DNA of 32,279 nt from an uncultured Oscillospiraceae bacterium. Lineage in GTDB: Bacteria > Bacillota > Clostridia > Oscillospirales > Oscillospiraceae. The notes under the pieces were generated by a model. The model saw nothing but the letters and a program-made list of their open reading frames with translations, was not told the DNA's origin and did not search any database. Where the stretch lies: contig CANRHH010000027.1 in the NCBI GenBank assembly GCA_947630375.1, positions 1 to 32,279 of the forward strand. Direction: 5' to 3'. A program made the translations under genes and the position numbers. Below are positions 1-7,356 of this stretch, in pieces (position 1 is the stretch's first letter; every line of letters begins with the position of its first letter).

Positions 1-192
1 CGCTTCGCGGATTGCGTCGATCTTCTCCCGGTTGATATGGGATAAGCCCGCAAGGGTATAATCCCAATCTTCGGGCAAAGACAGCATTTGCGAAAGCAAG
101 CCTTTTGCCTTTAAGGTGAGTTCCTTATTGCGCAAGTGGTGGTTGCTCATAACGGTATAGCCCGTATTTCTCTCAACTCGGAAAACTGCCAT
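1..192 (-). CDS. replication-initiator-like helix-turn-helix protein of a conjugative element (partial, 5' end only)
   Basis: Only the first 64 codons are present; the gene runs off the left edge. The ATG at 192 is preceded by a good ribosome binding site (AAAGGAAG, 8 bases upstream). The product starts MAVFRVERNTGYTVMSNHHL and continues with a short winged-helix-like stretch (LTLKAKGLLSQMLSLP, then a DWDYTLAGLS segment). This start is typical of the DnaD-like/replication initiator proteins with a helix-turn-helix that Firmicutes conjugative elements and plasmids carry. It would act in the cytoplasm on element DNA. Base composition is lower in GC than the genes to the right, which fits a mobile element. 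The family call rests on recognising the N-terminus; the rest of the protein and the element lie outside the window. Confidence 0.7.
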   Translation of the reverse strand, partial: MAVFRVERNTGYTVMSNHHLRNKELTLKAKGLLSQMLSLPEDWDYTLAGLSHINREKIDAIREA

Positions 193-298
193 TTTTTATC
201 ACTTCCTTTCTCGGTCTGCGTGGAATAATAGAAAGCCGTTTTCGGCGGTTTTGGTATTGCAGTATGCCTTTGCCGTTTTTGCGTCTGAAAAGCCTTGT

Positions 299-335
299 AT
301 TATAAGGGCTTTTTCGCGCCTAACGTTCCACGTTA
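299..335 (-). promoter_or_regulatory. promoter with overlapping palindromic operator for the replication-initiator-like gene
   Basis: On the minus strand a perfect TATAAT -10 lies at 304-299. Seventeen bases upstream, the -35 position (AACGTT, 327-322) is poor and sits inside a perfect inverted repeat, TAACGT-TCC-ACGTTA (321-335). A weak promoter with a 15-bp palindrome on its -35 element is the usual form of a repressor-controlled promoter. The leader to the ATG at 192 is about 100 bases. No regulator gene is visible in the window. Confidence 0.45.
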
Positions 336-352
336 CCGCCTGTTTTCGGGCA

Positions 353-383
353 TAAAAAAACCGCAACTCTTTTCAAGCTGCGG
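353..383 (-). terminator. rho-independent terminator, minus strand
   Basis: Read on the minus strand, CCGCAGCTT and the near-complementary AGAGTTGCGG form a 9-bp stem (one G-T and one T-G pair) around a GAAA loop. Seven T residues follow (360-354). It sits about 70 bases after the stop codon of the collagen-like gene and upstream of the replication-initiator promoter, so it separates the two minus-strand units. Confidence 0.75.
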
Positions 384-403
384 CGACATATCCTACTCAC
401 TTA

Positions 404-446
404 AAAACGCCATATCAAGGCTTGTCCAACCTTGCTACGGCGTTTT
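404..446. repeat. nested inverted repeat, candidate recombinase site at a mobile-element end
   Basis: AAAACGCC (404-411) and GGCGTTTT (439-446) form an 8-bp perfect inverted repeat. Inside it CAAGG (416-420) faces CCTTG (430-434). A related block, TTACGGCATTTT (501-512), repeats the right arm CTACGGCGTTTT (435-446) about 66 bases further on. Multiple short imperfect arms at the border between low-GC element DNA and host DNA resemble the end of an element moved by a tyrosine recombinase. No integrase gene is in the window, so this is inference. A simple RNA hairpin is the alternative. Confidence 0.35.
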
Positions 447-454
447 AGGTGTAA

Positions 455-1027
455 TTATAGGGGTTGTTTAATTGTCTGTAATGTGCTGAAAGCCGCATGG
501 TTACGGCATTTTCCTTGTTGTGCATATATTGACGGGGCAGTCGCGCCGGTCGCGCCGGCAGGGCCTACAGGACCGGCAGGGCCCGCGGGGCCCACCGCGC
601 CCGTGGCGCCGGTCGCGCCTGTTGCGCCGGCAGGACCTACAGGACCGGCAGGACCCGCAGGGCCTACCGCGCCCGTGGCTCCGGTCGCACCCGTTGCGCC
701 GGCGGGGATCGTAAAGTTAAGCACCACATTGGCCGGCGTGCCGGTATTTGTGACTGTGGCGCTGGAGCCGGGGGCCCCGGTGCTCACCGCGCCCACCGTT
801 ACCGTGACGGGCGTCCCCGCAGGGCCGGCAGGCCCCTGGGGTCCGGCGGCGCCCGGTGCGCCGGCAGGGCCTTGGGGGCCCTGGGGTCCCACAGGCCCTT
901 GGGGACCTACCGGCCCCTGGGGACCCATGGGGCCGGCCGGGCCCACGTTGCTGCCGCAGCCGCAGCCGCAGCTTCCGTTGCTGCTGTTGGTATAGATCTT
1001 GGTAACACAGCAATCCTTTTCAGGCAT
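455..1027 (-). CDS. collagen-like triple-helix repeat protein, C-terminus probably lost
   Basis: The 190-residue product has a short Cys-rich head (SCGCGCGS near residues 19-26), a Gly-Pro-X block at about 29-71, a conserved non-collagen insert at about 72-110 ([15 protein letters not shown] and [10 protein letters not shown]) and a second Gly-X-Y block at 110-163. Such proteins, related to BclA, form trimeric filaments on spore surfaces or exosporium and normally end in a globular trimerisation domain. Here the repeats stop at about position 540 and the last 27 residues read into low-GC DNA with no recognisable domain. The gene therefore looks truncated, probably by insertion of the element seen at 1-540. 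The start ATG has a strong GGAGGAG site 7 bases upstream. A terminator follows at 383-353. Promoter and sigma dependence are not clear from the sequence. Confidence 0.8.
   Translation of the reverse strand: MPEKDCCVTKIYTNSSNGSCGCGCGSNVGPAGPMGPQGPVGPQGPVGPQGPQGPAGAPGAAGPQGPAGPAGTPVTVTVGAVSTGAPGSSATVTNTGTPANVVLNFTIPAGATGATGATGAVGPAGPAGPVGPAGATGATGATGAVGPAGPAGPVGPAGATGATAPSIYAQQGKCRNHAAFSTLQTIKQPL
563..706 (-). repeat. two tandem 72-bp units encoding 24-residue collagen-like blocks
   Basis: Residues 108-131 and 132-155 of the collagen-like protein are near copies of one 24-residue block ([15 protein letters not shown] followed by PAGPAGPVG). A third partial copy (about 539-562) ends at the presumed junction. 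Such in-frame repeats change number by slippage or recombination, so length can vary between strains. Confidence 0.75.
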
Positions 1028-1200
1028 GGTTCTCCTCCATGAGATGGTTTTGAGGATGCCCTCCTCATGCCATTATATGCCAACTGCCTCCCATTGTCCG
1101 CCGCATGGGCTCAGATTCCGCCCGGACCGGCAAATTCTCCGTCTTTTTGCACTACTTTACTATGTTAAATTTATCGAAATTAAATAAAAAAATTTCAACT

Positions 1201-1251
1201 ATGGTAATTTACAAAAACAGATGATATAATGATTTGCGTTCAATTTACCAT
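1201..1251 (+). promoter_or_regulatory. probable promoter of the oxaloacetate decarboxylase operon with flanking inverted repeat
   Basis: TATAAT (1225-1230) is a perfect -10. The -35 position 17 bases upstream (TGGTAA, 1202-1207) is poor. ATGGTAA (1201-1207) and its complement TTACCAT (1245-1251) lie symmetrically around the -10, so an activator, a repressor or a transcript hairpin could act here. The leader to the ATG at 1335 is about 100 bases and shows no riboswitch I recognise. The remainder of the 307-base gap (1028-1334) shows no gene. Confidence 0.5.
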
Positions 1252-1334
1252 TGTTCCGCACCCTCGCGGGCTATGGGAAACAAAGAGAGATATCCCCCTA
1301 AAAATCATCCTATTCTGACTTTAGAGGAGGAACC

Positions 1335-2717
1335 ATGAAGAAAGTTCAGTTTACTGAAACGATCCTGCGGGATGCGAACCAATCTCTGGTGGCTACGCGC
1401 CTGTCCTATGACAAGTTCGAGCCTATCCTGGAGACCATGGACAAGGCCGGGTTTTACTCGGTGGAATGCTGGGGCGGCGCCACTTTTGACGTATGCCTGC
1501 GCTTTCTGAACGAGGACCCCTGGGAACGGCTGCGGAAGATCCGCGCCAAGATGCCCAACACCAAGCTGCAAATGCTGCTGCGGGGCCAGAACCTGCTGGG
1601 CTACAAGCATTACAGCGACGATGTGGTGCGCCGCTTTGTCCGGGCCGCCGTGAAAAACGGCATTGACATCATCCGTATTTTTGACGCGCTGAACGACCTG
1701 GACAACCTGAAGGTCGCCGTGGAGGAGACCATCCAGTCCGGGGCGATGGCTTCCGGCGCCATCTCCTATACCACCAGCCCTGTGCACACGCTGGACAAGT
1801 ATGTGGCCATGGCCAAGGAGCTGGCCCAGATGGGCGTAGGCTCCATCTGCATCAAGGATATGGCCGGCATCCTCCTGCCCAAGAGCGCCTATGACCTGGT
1901 GGCCGCCATCAAGGACGCGGTGGACCTGCCGGTGGTGTTGCACACCCACTGCACCACGGGCCTGGCCTTCATGACCTATCTGAAGGCCATCGAGGCCGGG
2001 GCCGACGTGATCGACACCGCCATCTCCCCCTTCTCCGGCGGCACGGCCCAGCCCGCCACCGAGACCCTGTACTATACGCTCCAGGAGATGGGCTACGACA
2101 CCGGGCTGGATCCGGATGTGCTGCTGAAGATGGCCAACTTCTTCAAGCCGATCCGGGCCGACTTCATTGCCGACGGCACCCTGGATCCCATCTCCCTCAC
2201 CACGGACACCCAGTGCCTCACCTATCAGATCCCCGGCGGTATGCTCTCCAATCTGCTCAGCCAGCTGAAGATGCTCAACGCCCAGGACAAATTTGAAGAG
2301 GCCCTGCTGGAGACGCCCCGGGTCCGGGAGGACATGGGTTATCCCCCGCTGGTCACCCCCACCAGCCAGCTGATCGGCAGCCAGGCGGTGCAGAACGTGC
2401 TGGCCGGCGAGCGCTATAAAAACGTGGGCGCGGAGCTGAAGGCCTACTGCCGGGGCGAATACGGCAAGACCCCCGCTCCCATCGATCCCCAGGTCCGCGA
2501 GAAGATCCTCAAGGGGGAGAAGCCCCTGGAGGGCCGCTACGCCGACACGCTCCCCGCCGACCTGTATGAGCAGGCGGAGAAGGCCCTGGGAGGCATCGCC
2601 CGCAGCGAAGAGGACGTGCTCAGCTATATCGCCTTCCCCTCTGTGGCGGAGACCTTCTTTGAGAAGCGCCAGGCCGCGGAAGACAACGTGGTCAAATACA
2701 GCATTGAGGAAATATAA
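1335..2717 (+). CDS. oadA: oxaloacetate decarboxylase alpha subunit (carboxyltransferase), no biotin domain
   Basis: This 460-residue cytoplasmic enzyme moves the carboxyl group of oxaloacetate to biotin, giving pyruvate. It has the DRE-TIM barrel of the pyruvate carboxylase/HMG-CoA lyase superfamily. Visible residues are ETILRDANQSL (metal-binding D13), CIKDMAG (K174, the carboxylated lysine) and LHTHCTTGLA (metal ligands H203 and H205). After the barrel comes the conserved PYC/OADA domain (about 300-455). Enterobacterial OadA is near 590 residues because it ends in a biotinyl domain; here that domain is a separate gene two positions downstream. The start has an AGAGGAGGA site 5 bases upstream. 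It is first in a tight operon with gamma, biotin carrier and beta subunits. The alternative name, pyruvate carboxylase subunit B, fits less well beside a complete Na+ pump. Confidence 0.92.
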   Translation: MKKVQFTETILRDANQSLVATRLSYDKFEPILETMDKAGFYSVECWGGATFDVCLRFLNEDPWERLRKIRAKMPNTKLQMLLRGQNLLGYKHYSDDVVRRFVRAAVKNGIDIIRIFDALNDLDNLKVAVEETIQSGAMASGAISYTTSPVHTLDKYVAMAKELAQMGVGSICIKDMAGILLPKSAYDLVAAIKDAVDLPVVLHTHCTTGLAFMTYLKAIEAGADVIDTAISPFSGGTAQPATETLYYTLQEMGYDTGLDPDVLLKMANFFKPIRADFIADGTLDPISLTTDTQCLTYQIPGGMLSNLLSQLKMLNAQDKFEEALLETPRVREDMGYPPLVTPTSQLIGSQAVQNVLAGERYKNVGAELKAYCRGEYGKTPAPIDPQVREKILKGEKPLEGRYADTLPADLYEQAEKALGGIARSEEDVLSYIAFPSVAETFFEKRQAAEDNVVKYSIEEI

Positions 2718-2730
2718 GGAGGCACCCTGA

Positions 2731-3078
2731 ATGACTGAACTATCCATAGGGACAGCCGCGCTGGTGGCCCTGCTGGGTTATGTGGTGGACTTCTTCGGCA
2801 TCGTCCTTCTGCTGGGTGTGGTGACGGTCATGGTCAAGCTGATGGTCAACTCCCAGAAGAAGGCGGCCGCGAAAGCCGCTGCCGCCCCTGCGGCCGCTCC
2901 GGCCCCCGCCGCCGCGCCTGCCGCCGCGCCCGAAGCCAAGGGGACGGCCGGTGAGCTGATGCTCCACGACGTAGACCCCAAAGACGCCGCCATGGTCATG
3001 GCCATTGTGGCCCACCAGTTGAACAAGCCCCTCAACGAACTGCGTTTTCGTTCCATTAAGGAGGTTAAAGAGAAATGA
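2731..3078 (+). CDS. oadG: Na+-pump decarboxylase gamma subunit
   Basis: The 115-residue protein has one N-terminal membrane helix (about 8-38, rich in Leu, Val and Gly), a basic stop (NSQKK), a flexible Ala/Pro linker (about 45-70) and a conserved soluble tail (about 78-115, [20 protein letters not shown] then NELRFRSI). The gamma subunit holds the alpha and beta subunits together at the membrane and in studied enzymes binds a zinc ion. Length and layout fit the OadG/MmdD family. It starts 13 bases after oadA, with a GGAGG site, and its TGA overlaps the ATG of the biotin carrier gene, so translation is probably coupled. Confidence 0.85.
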   Translation: MTELSIGTAALVALLGYVVDFFGIVLLLGVVTVMVKLMVNSQKKAAAKAAAAPAAAPAPAAAPAAAPEAKGTAGELMLHDVDPKDAAMVMAIVAHQLNKPLNELRFRSIKEVKEK

Positions 3079-3467
3079 AATATAAAGTAACGCTCAACGG
3101 CCGGACCTATGAGGTCGAGGTCGATCAGGACAAGGCCATGCTGGTCGATGAATACGAGGCCTATGCCCCCGCCCCGGCGGCTGCTCCCGCTGCCGCCGCC
3201 GCTCCTGCGGCCGCCCCGGCCGCCGCGCCCGCGGCCCCGGCCAATGTGGCCGCCGGTGAGCCGGTGCTCTCCCCCATGCCCGGCAACATCCTGAAGATCC
3301 TGGTCAGCCAGGGCCAGCAGGTCAACGAGGGCGATGTGCTCATCATCTTAGAGGCCATGAAGATGGAAAACGAGATCGTGGCTCCCAAGAGCGGGACCGT
3401 GGCCCAGATCCTGGTGACCAAGGGCGCCGTGGTGGAGACGGGCGCAACCCTCGCCGTTATCGCGTAA
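3075..3467 (+). CDS. biotin carboxyl carrier protein of the decarboxylase pump
   Basis: The 130-residue protein has a short N-terminal strand region (1-30), a mobile Ala/Pro linker (31-57) and a C-terminal biotinyl domain (62-130). The biotin attachment motif EAMKMEN is clear, with K96 as the modified lysine, and the [11 protein letters not shown] start of the domain is typical. It carries the carboxyl group from the alpha subunit to the membrane beta subunit. In enterobacteria this domain is fused to OadA; here, as in methylmalonyl-CoA and glutaconyl-CoA decarboxylases, it is free. The start overlaps the oadG stop by four bases (ATGA). It needs a biotin protein ligase encoded elsewhere. Confidence 0.9.
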   Translation: MKYKVTLNGRTYEVEVDQDKAMLVDEYEAYAPAPAAAPAAAAAPAAAPAAAPAAPANVAAGEPVLSPMPGNILKILVSQGQQVNEGDVLIILEAMKMENEIVAPKSGTVAQILVTKGAVVETGATLAVIA

Positions 3468-3477
3468 GGAGGGGCCC

Positions 3478-4785
3478 ATGAATATACTTGAGACGCTGGG
3501 CAGGTTGGCCAGCGAGTCCGGCTTTGCCGGGTTCCTGGCGGCGGGCGGCTGGAAAAACCTCATCATGATCGCCATCGCCTGCGGCCTGCTGTACCTGGGC
3601 ATTGTCAAGAAATTTGAGCCCCTGCTGCTGGTGGGCATCGCCTTCGGCTGCCTGCTCACCAACCTCCCCGGCGCGGAGCTGTACCATCTGCGGATGTGGG
3701 ACGCCTATATCTATGACTGCCCCTACGACGTGGCCAACGAGGCCATTCTGTACGACGTGGAAAACAGCCGGGAGATCAGCGTGGAGGACTACCTGGCCAG
3801 TCTCCCGGCGGACGCCGCGGAGCCGGAGATCCTGGAGGATCTGTCCTTTACGGACATCATCCACCACGGCGGCCTGCTGGACTTCTTCTACATCGGCGTA
3901 AAGGCCGGTATCTACCCCTCCCTGATCTTTATGGGCGTGGGCGCCATGACGGACTTCGGCCCGCTGCTGGCCTATCCCAAGAGCCTGCTGCTGGGCGCGG
4001 CCGCCCAGCTGGGCGTGTTTGTGGCCTTCTTCGGGGCCATTCTCCTGGGCTTCAACGGGCCTGAAGCGGCCTCTATCGGCATCATCGGCGGCGCGGACGG
4101 GCCAACGGCCATCTTCCTGACCACGAAGCTGGCCCCCCATCTGTTAGGGCCCATCGCCATCGCGGCCTACTCGTACATGGCGCTGATCCCGCTGATCCAG
4201 CCGCCCATCATGAAGCTGATGACCACCCCCGCCCAGCGGGTGGTGAAAATGGAGCAGCGGCGGGAGGTCTCCAAGACCGAGAAGATCATCTTCCCCATCG
4301 TAGTCTCCGCCTTTGTCATTCTGCTTCTGCCCTCCACCGCGCCCCTGATCGGCTGCCTGATGCTGGGCAACCTCTTCCGTGAGTGCGGCGTCACCGAGCG
4401 GCTGAGCGACACGGTGCAGAACGCGCTGATGAACATCGTCACCATCTTCCTGGCCACCTCCGTGGGCGCCACCATGGTGGCCGAGCGGTTCCTGACCCTG
4501 TCCACCATCGCCATCGTGGTCCTGGGCCTGGTCGCGTTCTCCATCTCCACCGCCGGCGGCCTGCTGGGCGGCCGGGTCATGTACCGGCTCTCCGGCGGCC
4601 AGATCAACCCCCTGATCGGCTCTGCCGGTGTGTCCGCCGTGCCGATGGCGGCCCGGGTGTCCCAGGACGTGGGCCGGAAGTACAACAAGACCAACTTCCT
4701 GCTGATGCACGCCATGGGCCCCAACGTGGCCGGCGTCATCGGCTCCGCCATCGCGGCCGGCTTCCTGCTGTCCGTGTTCGGCTGA
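3478..4785 (+). CDS. oadB: Na+-translocating decarboxylase beta subunit
   Basis: This 435-residue integral membrane protein decarboxylates carboxybiotin and uses the energy to pump Na+ out. It shows about nine to eleven hydrophobic segments and the family motifs GVGAMTDFGPLLA (about 153-165), GIIGGADGPTAIF (201-213, with D207 matching the essential Asp203 of the Klebsiella enzyme), SYMALIPLIQPPIMK and NPLIGSAGVSAVPMAARVSQ near the C-terminus. Length equals the family norm. The stretch at about 66-132 is the part that varies most among members and here is acidic. It closes the operon, 10 bases after the biotin carrier gene, behind a GGAGG site, and is followed by a strong terminator. Confidence 0.93.
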   Translation: MNILETLGRLASESGFAGFLAAGGWKNLIMIAIACGLLYLGIVKKFEPLLLVGIAFGCLLTNLPGAELYHLRMWDAYIYDCPYDVANEAILYDVENSREISVEDYLASLPADAAEPEILEDLSFTDIIHHGGLLDFFYIGVKAGIYPSLIFMGVGAMTDFGPLLAYPKSLLLGAAAQLGVFVAFFGAILLGFNGPEAASIGIIGGADGPTAIFLTTKLAPHLLGPIAIAAYSYMALIPLIQPPIMKLMTTPAQRVVKMEQRREVSKTEKIIFPIVVSAFVILLLPSTAPLIGCLMLGNLFRECGVTERLSDTVQNALMNIVTIFLATSVGATMVAERFLTLSTIAIVVLGLVAFSISTAGGLLGGRVMYRLSGGQINPLIGSAGVSAVPMAARVSQDVGRKYNKTNFLLMHAMGPNVAGVIGSAIAAGFLLSVFG

Positions 4786-4801
4786 TAAGCAAAAAACCTA
4801 A

Positions 4802-4833
4802 CCCCCGGAAAACCATTTCCGGGGGCTTTCTTT
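4802..4833 (+). terminator. rho-independent terminator after the oad operon
   Basis: A perfect 10-bp stem, CCCCCGGAAA (4802-4811) with TTTCCGGGGG (4816-4825), closes a four-base loop and is followed by CTTTCTTT. It lies 16 bases after the oadB stop. Confidence 0.9.
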
Positions 4834-4844
4834 ATGCTGGATGC

Positions 4845-4873
4845 TTGCAATACCCCTGGCTTTATGCTACAAT
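4845..4873 (+). promoter_or_regulatory. sigma-A-type promoter of the FkbH-ACP-MBOAT cassette
   Basis: TTGCAA (4845-4850), a 17-base spacer and TACAAT (4868-4873) make a near-consensus promoter. It starts 11 bases after the oad terminator and about 30 bases before the ATG at 4905, so the cassette is an independent unit that is probably expressed during growth. No operator-like repeat is visible. Confidence 0.8.
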
Positions 4874-4904
4874 TTACCCATTCTTGGTAGTTGCGGAGGC
4901 AGGC

Positions 4905-6707
4905 ATGCACAGTTTACTGGAATACCCTTTTGACAGCCAGGCGATCTCCCGCAAGCGCCGGTCGATCCGCCGGGAGCTCCTGTCCAAACCGGATCTGATC
5001 GAGAAGCGCATTGCGATCCTGGGCGGGTCCACCACCCACGACATCCGGGAGATCCTGGAGCTCTTCCTGCTGGATTACGGCATCCGGCCGGTGTTTTACG
5101 AGTCGGAATACGGCCAGTACTGGCAGGACGCCATGTTCCCCCCGGAGGAGCTGCTCCGCTTCCAGCCGGAACTTTTTTATATCCACACCACCAACCGGAA
5201 CATCTCCGCTTTTCCCGGCCTGGGCGACACGGCCCAGGCGGTGGAGGCGCTGCTGGATCAGGAGTACGCCCGCTTTTGCGCCATGTGGGACAAGCTGCGG
5301 GAGACCTTTCACTGCCCCATCCTCCAGAACAATTTTGAGTATCCTCTTTACCGGCTCCAGGGGAACCGGGAGGCCAGCGATGTGCATGGGCGGGTCCACT
5401 ACATCACCTGTCTGAATCTGCGGTTTGCCGGTTATGCCCAGGCCCATGACGATTTCTATATCAACGACATCAACTATCTCTCCGCCGCCTACGGGCTGGA
5501 AAAATGGGCGGACCCCTTTTTCTGGCATATGTACAAATATGCCCTGAGCCTGGACGCCATCCCCAGCCTGGCCTTCAGCCTGGCGAAGATCATCAAGTCC
5601 CTCTACGGGAAGAACAAAAAAGCCCTGGCCCTGGATCTGGACAACACCCTGTGGGGCGGCGTCGTGGGAGACGACGGGGTGGAGAATCTGGTGCTGGGCC
5701 GCGAGACCTCCATGGGCCAGGCGTACACGGAGTTTCAGGCATATTTAAAGGCCCACAAGGACCTGGGGATTCTGCTGAACGTGGTCTCCAAAAACGACTA
5801 TGAAAACGCCATCGCCGGGCTGAACCACCCGGACAGTGTGCTCAGGCCGGACGATTTCACCGTCATCAAGGCCAACTGGGAGCCGAAGAGCCGCAATCTC
5901 CTTCAGATGGCGCAGGAGCTGTCCCTGCTGCCGGAGAGCTTTGTCTTTGCCGACGACAACCCGGCCGAGCGGGAGATCATCCGCCAGCAGGTGCCCGGCG
6001 CGGCGGTGCCGGAGCTGCAGGATGTGGAGCGCTATATCAGCCAGATCGACCACGGGGGCTATTTCGAGGTGACCAAGCTCACGGCGGACGACCGGAAGCG
6101 GGGCGAGATGTACAAGGAGAACCTGGCCCGTGCCAGGCTGGAGAACAGCTTTGCGGACTACGGGGCCTATCTCCTTTCCCTGGATATGCATGCGGAGATC
6201 GCCCCCTTCGCCCCGGTCCACATGGGCCGTATCGCCCAGCTCACCAACAAGAGCAACCAATTCAATCTGACCACCCGCCGCTGCACCCAGGAGGAGATCG
6301 AGGGCTTTGCCGCCGATCCGGCCTGCGTCACCCTCTGCGGCCGGCTGTCGGACCGCTTTGGGGACAACGGCATCGTGTCCGTCGCCGCGGGGCGGGCCGT
6401 TGGCACGCGGCTGGATATCTTTTTGTGGCTGATGAGCTGCCGGGTGCTGAAGCGGGACATGGAGTACGCCATGATGGACGAGCTGGCCGCGGAATGCCTG
6501 CGCCGGGGCCTGCGCTCCGTCCGGGGCTACTATTACCCCACCGCCAAAAACGGCATGGTGCGGGATTTCTACGAGAAACAGGGCTTTACCAAGCTGTCCG
6601 AAGCCGAGGACGGGAGCACCGTCTGGGAGCTGGATCTGACGGGCGGCTATACGCCGAAAAACAAGGTCATTCAAATCGACCGGATGGGAGAGGAAACTGC
6701 CACATGA
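4905..6707 (+). CDS. FkbH-like HAD-IIIC enzyme, candidate glyceryl-ACP loader
   Basis: The 600-residue protein has three parts: an SGNH-like N-terminal region (about 35-200, with GGSTTHDI at 40-47), a HAD phosphatase domain (about 237-380) and a GNAT-like C-terminal region (about 420-590). HAD motifs are intact: DLDNTLWGG (D244, D246), SK (295-296), K328 and ADDNPAE (D350, D351). Characterised FkbH proteins dephosphorylate 1,3-bisphosphoglycerate and load the glyceryl group onto an acyl carrier protein thiol. The next gene encodes such a carrier, overlapping by four bases (ATGA). I chose the ATG at 4905 because it has a GGAGG site and lies just after a promoter; the open frame continues upstream into oadB, which would be an artefact. 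The substrate is inferred from the family. The dehydrogenases of methoxymalonyl-ACP pathways are absent here. Confidence 0.87.
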   Translation: MHSLLEYPFDSQAISRKRRSIRRELLSKPDLIEKRIAILGGSTTHDIREILELFLLDYGIRPVFYESEYGQYWQDAMFPPEELLRFQPELFYIHTTNRNISAFPGLGDTAQAVEALLDQEYARFCAMWDKLRETFHCPILQNNFEYPLYRLQGNREASDVHGRVHYITCLNLRFAGYAQAHDDFYINDINYLSAAYGLEKWADPFFWHMYKYALSLDAIPSLAFSLAKIIKSLYGKNKKALALDLDNTLWGGVVGDDGVENLVLGRETSMGQAYTEFQAYLKAHKDLGILLNVVSKNDYENAIAGLNHPDSVLRPDDFTVIKANWEPKSRNLLQMAQELSLLPESFVFADDNPAEREIIRQQVPGAAVPELQDVERYISQIDHGGYFEVTKLTADDRKRGEMYKENLARARLENSFADYGAYLLSLDMHAEIAPFAPVHMGRIAQLTNKSNQFNLTTRRCTQEEIEGFAADPACVTLCGRLSDRFGDNGIVSVAAGRAVGTRLDIFLWLMSCRVLKRDMEYAMMDELAAECLRRGLRSVRGYYYPTAKNGMVRDFYEKQGFTKLSEAEDGSTVWELDLTGGYTPKNKVIQIDRMGEETAT

Positions 6708-6943
6708 GCAAAGCGGAAATTTTTGAGAAGCTGGAAGAGATCTTCCGGGACGTTTTTGACGACGAGTCCCTCCAGATCGGCGAGCGCACCACCGCCGCCG
6801 ATGTGGACGGCTGGGATTCTCTCAGCCACATTATGCTGCTGTCCGCCATCGAGGACGAGTTTGACATCAAGTTTGACATGAAGGCCGTCCAGGGGCTGCA
6901 GGATGTGGGCGCCATGGCGGATCTGATCGGGGAGCTGCTGTAA
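6704..6943 (+). CDS. acyl carrier protein dedicated to the FkbH cassette
   Basis: This 79-residue acidic helical protein carries the phosphopantetheine site GWDSLSH, with S39 as the modified serine. Helix II begins with the usual LSHIMLLSAIEDEFDIKF pattern. It overlaps the FkbH-like gene by four bases. The GWDSL form and the position between a loader and an MBOAT gene suggest a specialised carrier rather than the fatty-acid AcpP. By analogy with DltC it would present an activated acyl group to the membrane acyltransferase. It needs a phosphopantetheinyl transferase encoded elsewhere. Confidence 0.92.
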   Translation: MSKAEIFEKLEEIFRDVFDDESLQIGERTTAADVDGWDSLSHIMLLSAIEDEFDIKFDMKAVQGLQDVGAMADLIGELL

Positions 6944-6945
6944 TC

Positions 6946-7356
6946 ATGCGGGTGCACCACATAGGGTACCTGGTCAAGCGCCTGGAGAAGGCCGCGGCCG
7001 CCTTTGAAAAGCTGGGCTTCTCCCGGGCCGGGGAGGCTGTTTACGACGAAGGCCGGGATGTGGACATCCTGTTTCTGACCAAGGACGGCACCACCGTGGA
7101 GCTGGTCAGCCCCAAGAGCGGCGGCTCCGTGGTGGCGGCGCTGATCAAGACCTACCACAACGCGCCCTATCATATCTGCTACGCCTCCGGCCGCTTTGAG
7201 GAGGAGATGCAGGCCCTGTCCGGCAGCGGCTTTACCCTGATCGAGCCCCCCGCCCCCGCGCCGGCCTTAGGCGGCCGGCAGGTCTGCTTTTTCATGAGCC
7301 CGCAGATCGGCATGGTGGAGCTGCTGGACGAGGGAGGGACCGGGCTGTGTCGCTGA
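6946..7356 (+). CDS. VOC-superfamily (glyoxalase I/epimerase-like) metalloenzyme
   Basis: The 136-residue protein shows two beta-alpha-beta-beta-beta halves of the vicinal oxygen chelate fold. Four likely metal ligands sit at the expected places: H5 (VHHIGYLV), E52 (TVELVSP), H76 (PYHICYA) and E125 (GMVELLD). This 2-His-2-Glu set is shared by methylmalonyl-CoA epimerase and glyoxalase I. The gene starts 2 bases after the ACP stop and overlaps the MBOAT gene by 10 bases, so it belongs to the cassette. It might epimerise or otherwise rearrange the carbon next to the thioester of the acyl-ACP, but the sequence does not define the substrate. Confidence 0.8.
   Translation: MRVHHIGYLVKRLEKAAAAFEKLGFSRAGEAVYDEGRDVDILFLTKDGTTVELVSPKSGGSVVAALIKTYHNAPYHICYASGRFEEEMQALSGSGFTLIEPPAPAPALGGRQVCFFMSPQIGMVELLDEGGTGLCR

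Noticed and set aside
539-706. Tandem repeats considered as a CRISPR array
   Set aside because: Repeats are contiguous in-frame 72-bp units encoding collagen-like blocks with no spacers, and no cas genes are present.
432-995. Plus-strand frame rich in Pro-Ala-Gly opposite the collagen-like gene
   Set aside because: It is the mirror of the GC-rich collagen repeats; the minus frame has the start, ribosome site, conserved insert and terminator.
4383-4904. Long in-frame extension of the FkbH-like reading frame upstream into oadB
   Set aside because: It overlaps the well-conserved end of oadB in another frame, crosses a terminator and a promoter, and has no ribosome site; the ATG at 4905 has both a promoter and a ribosome site.
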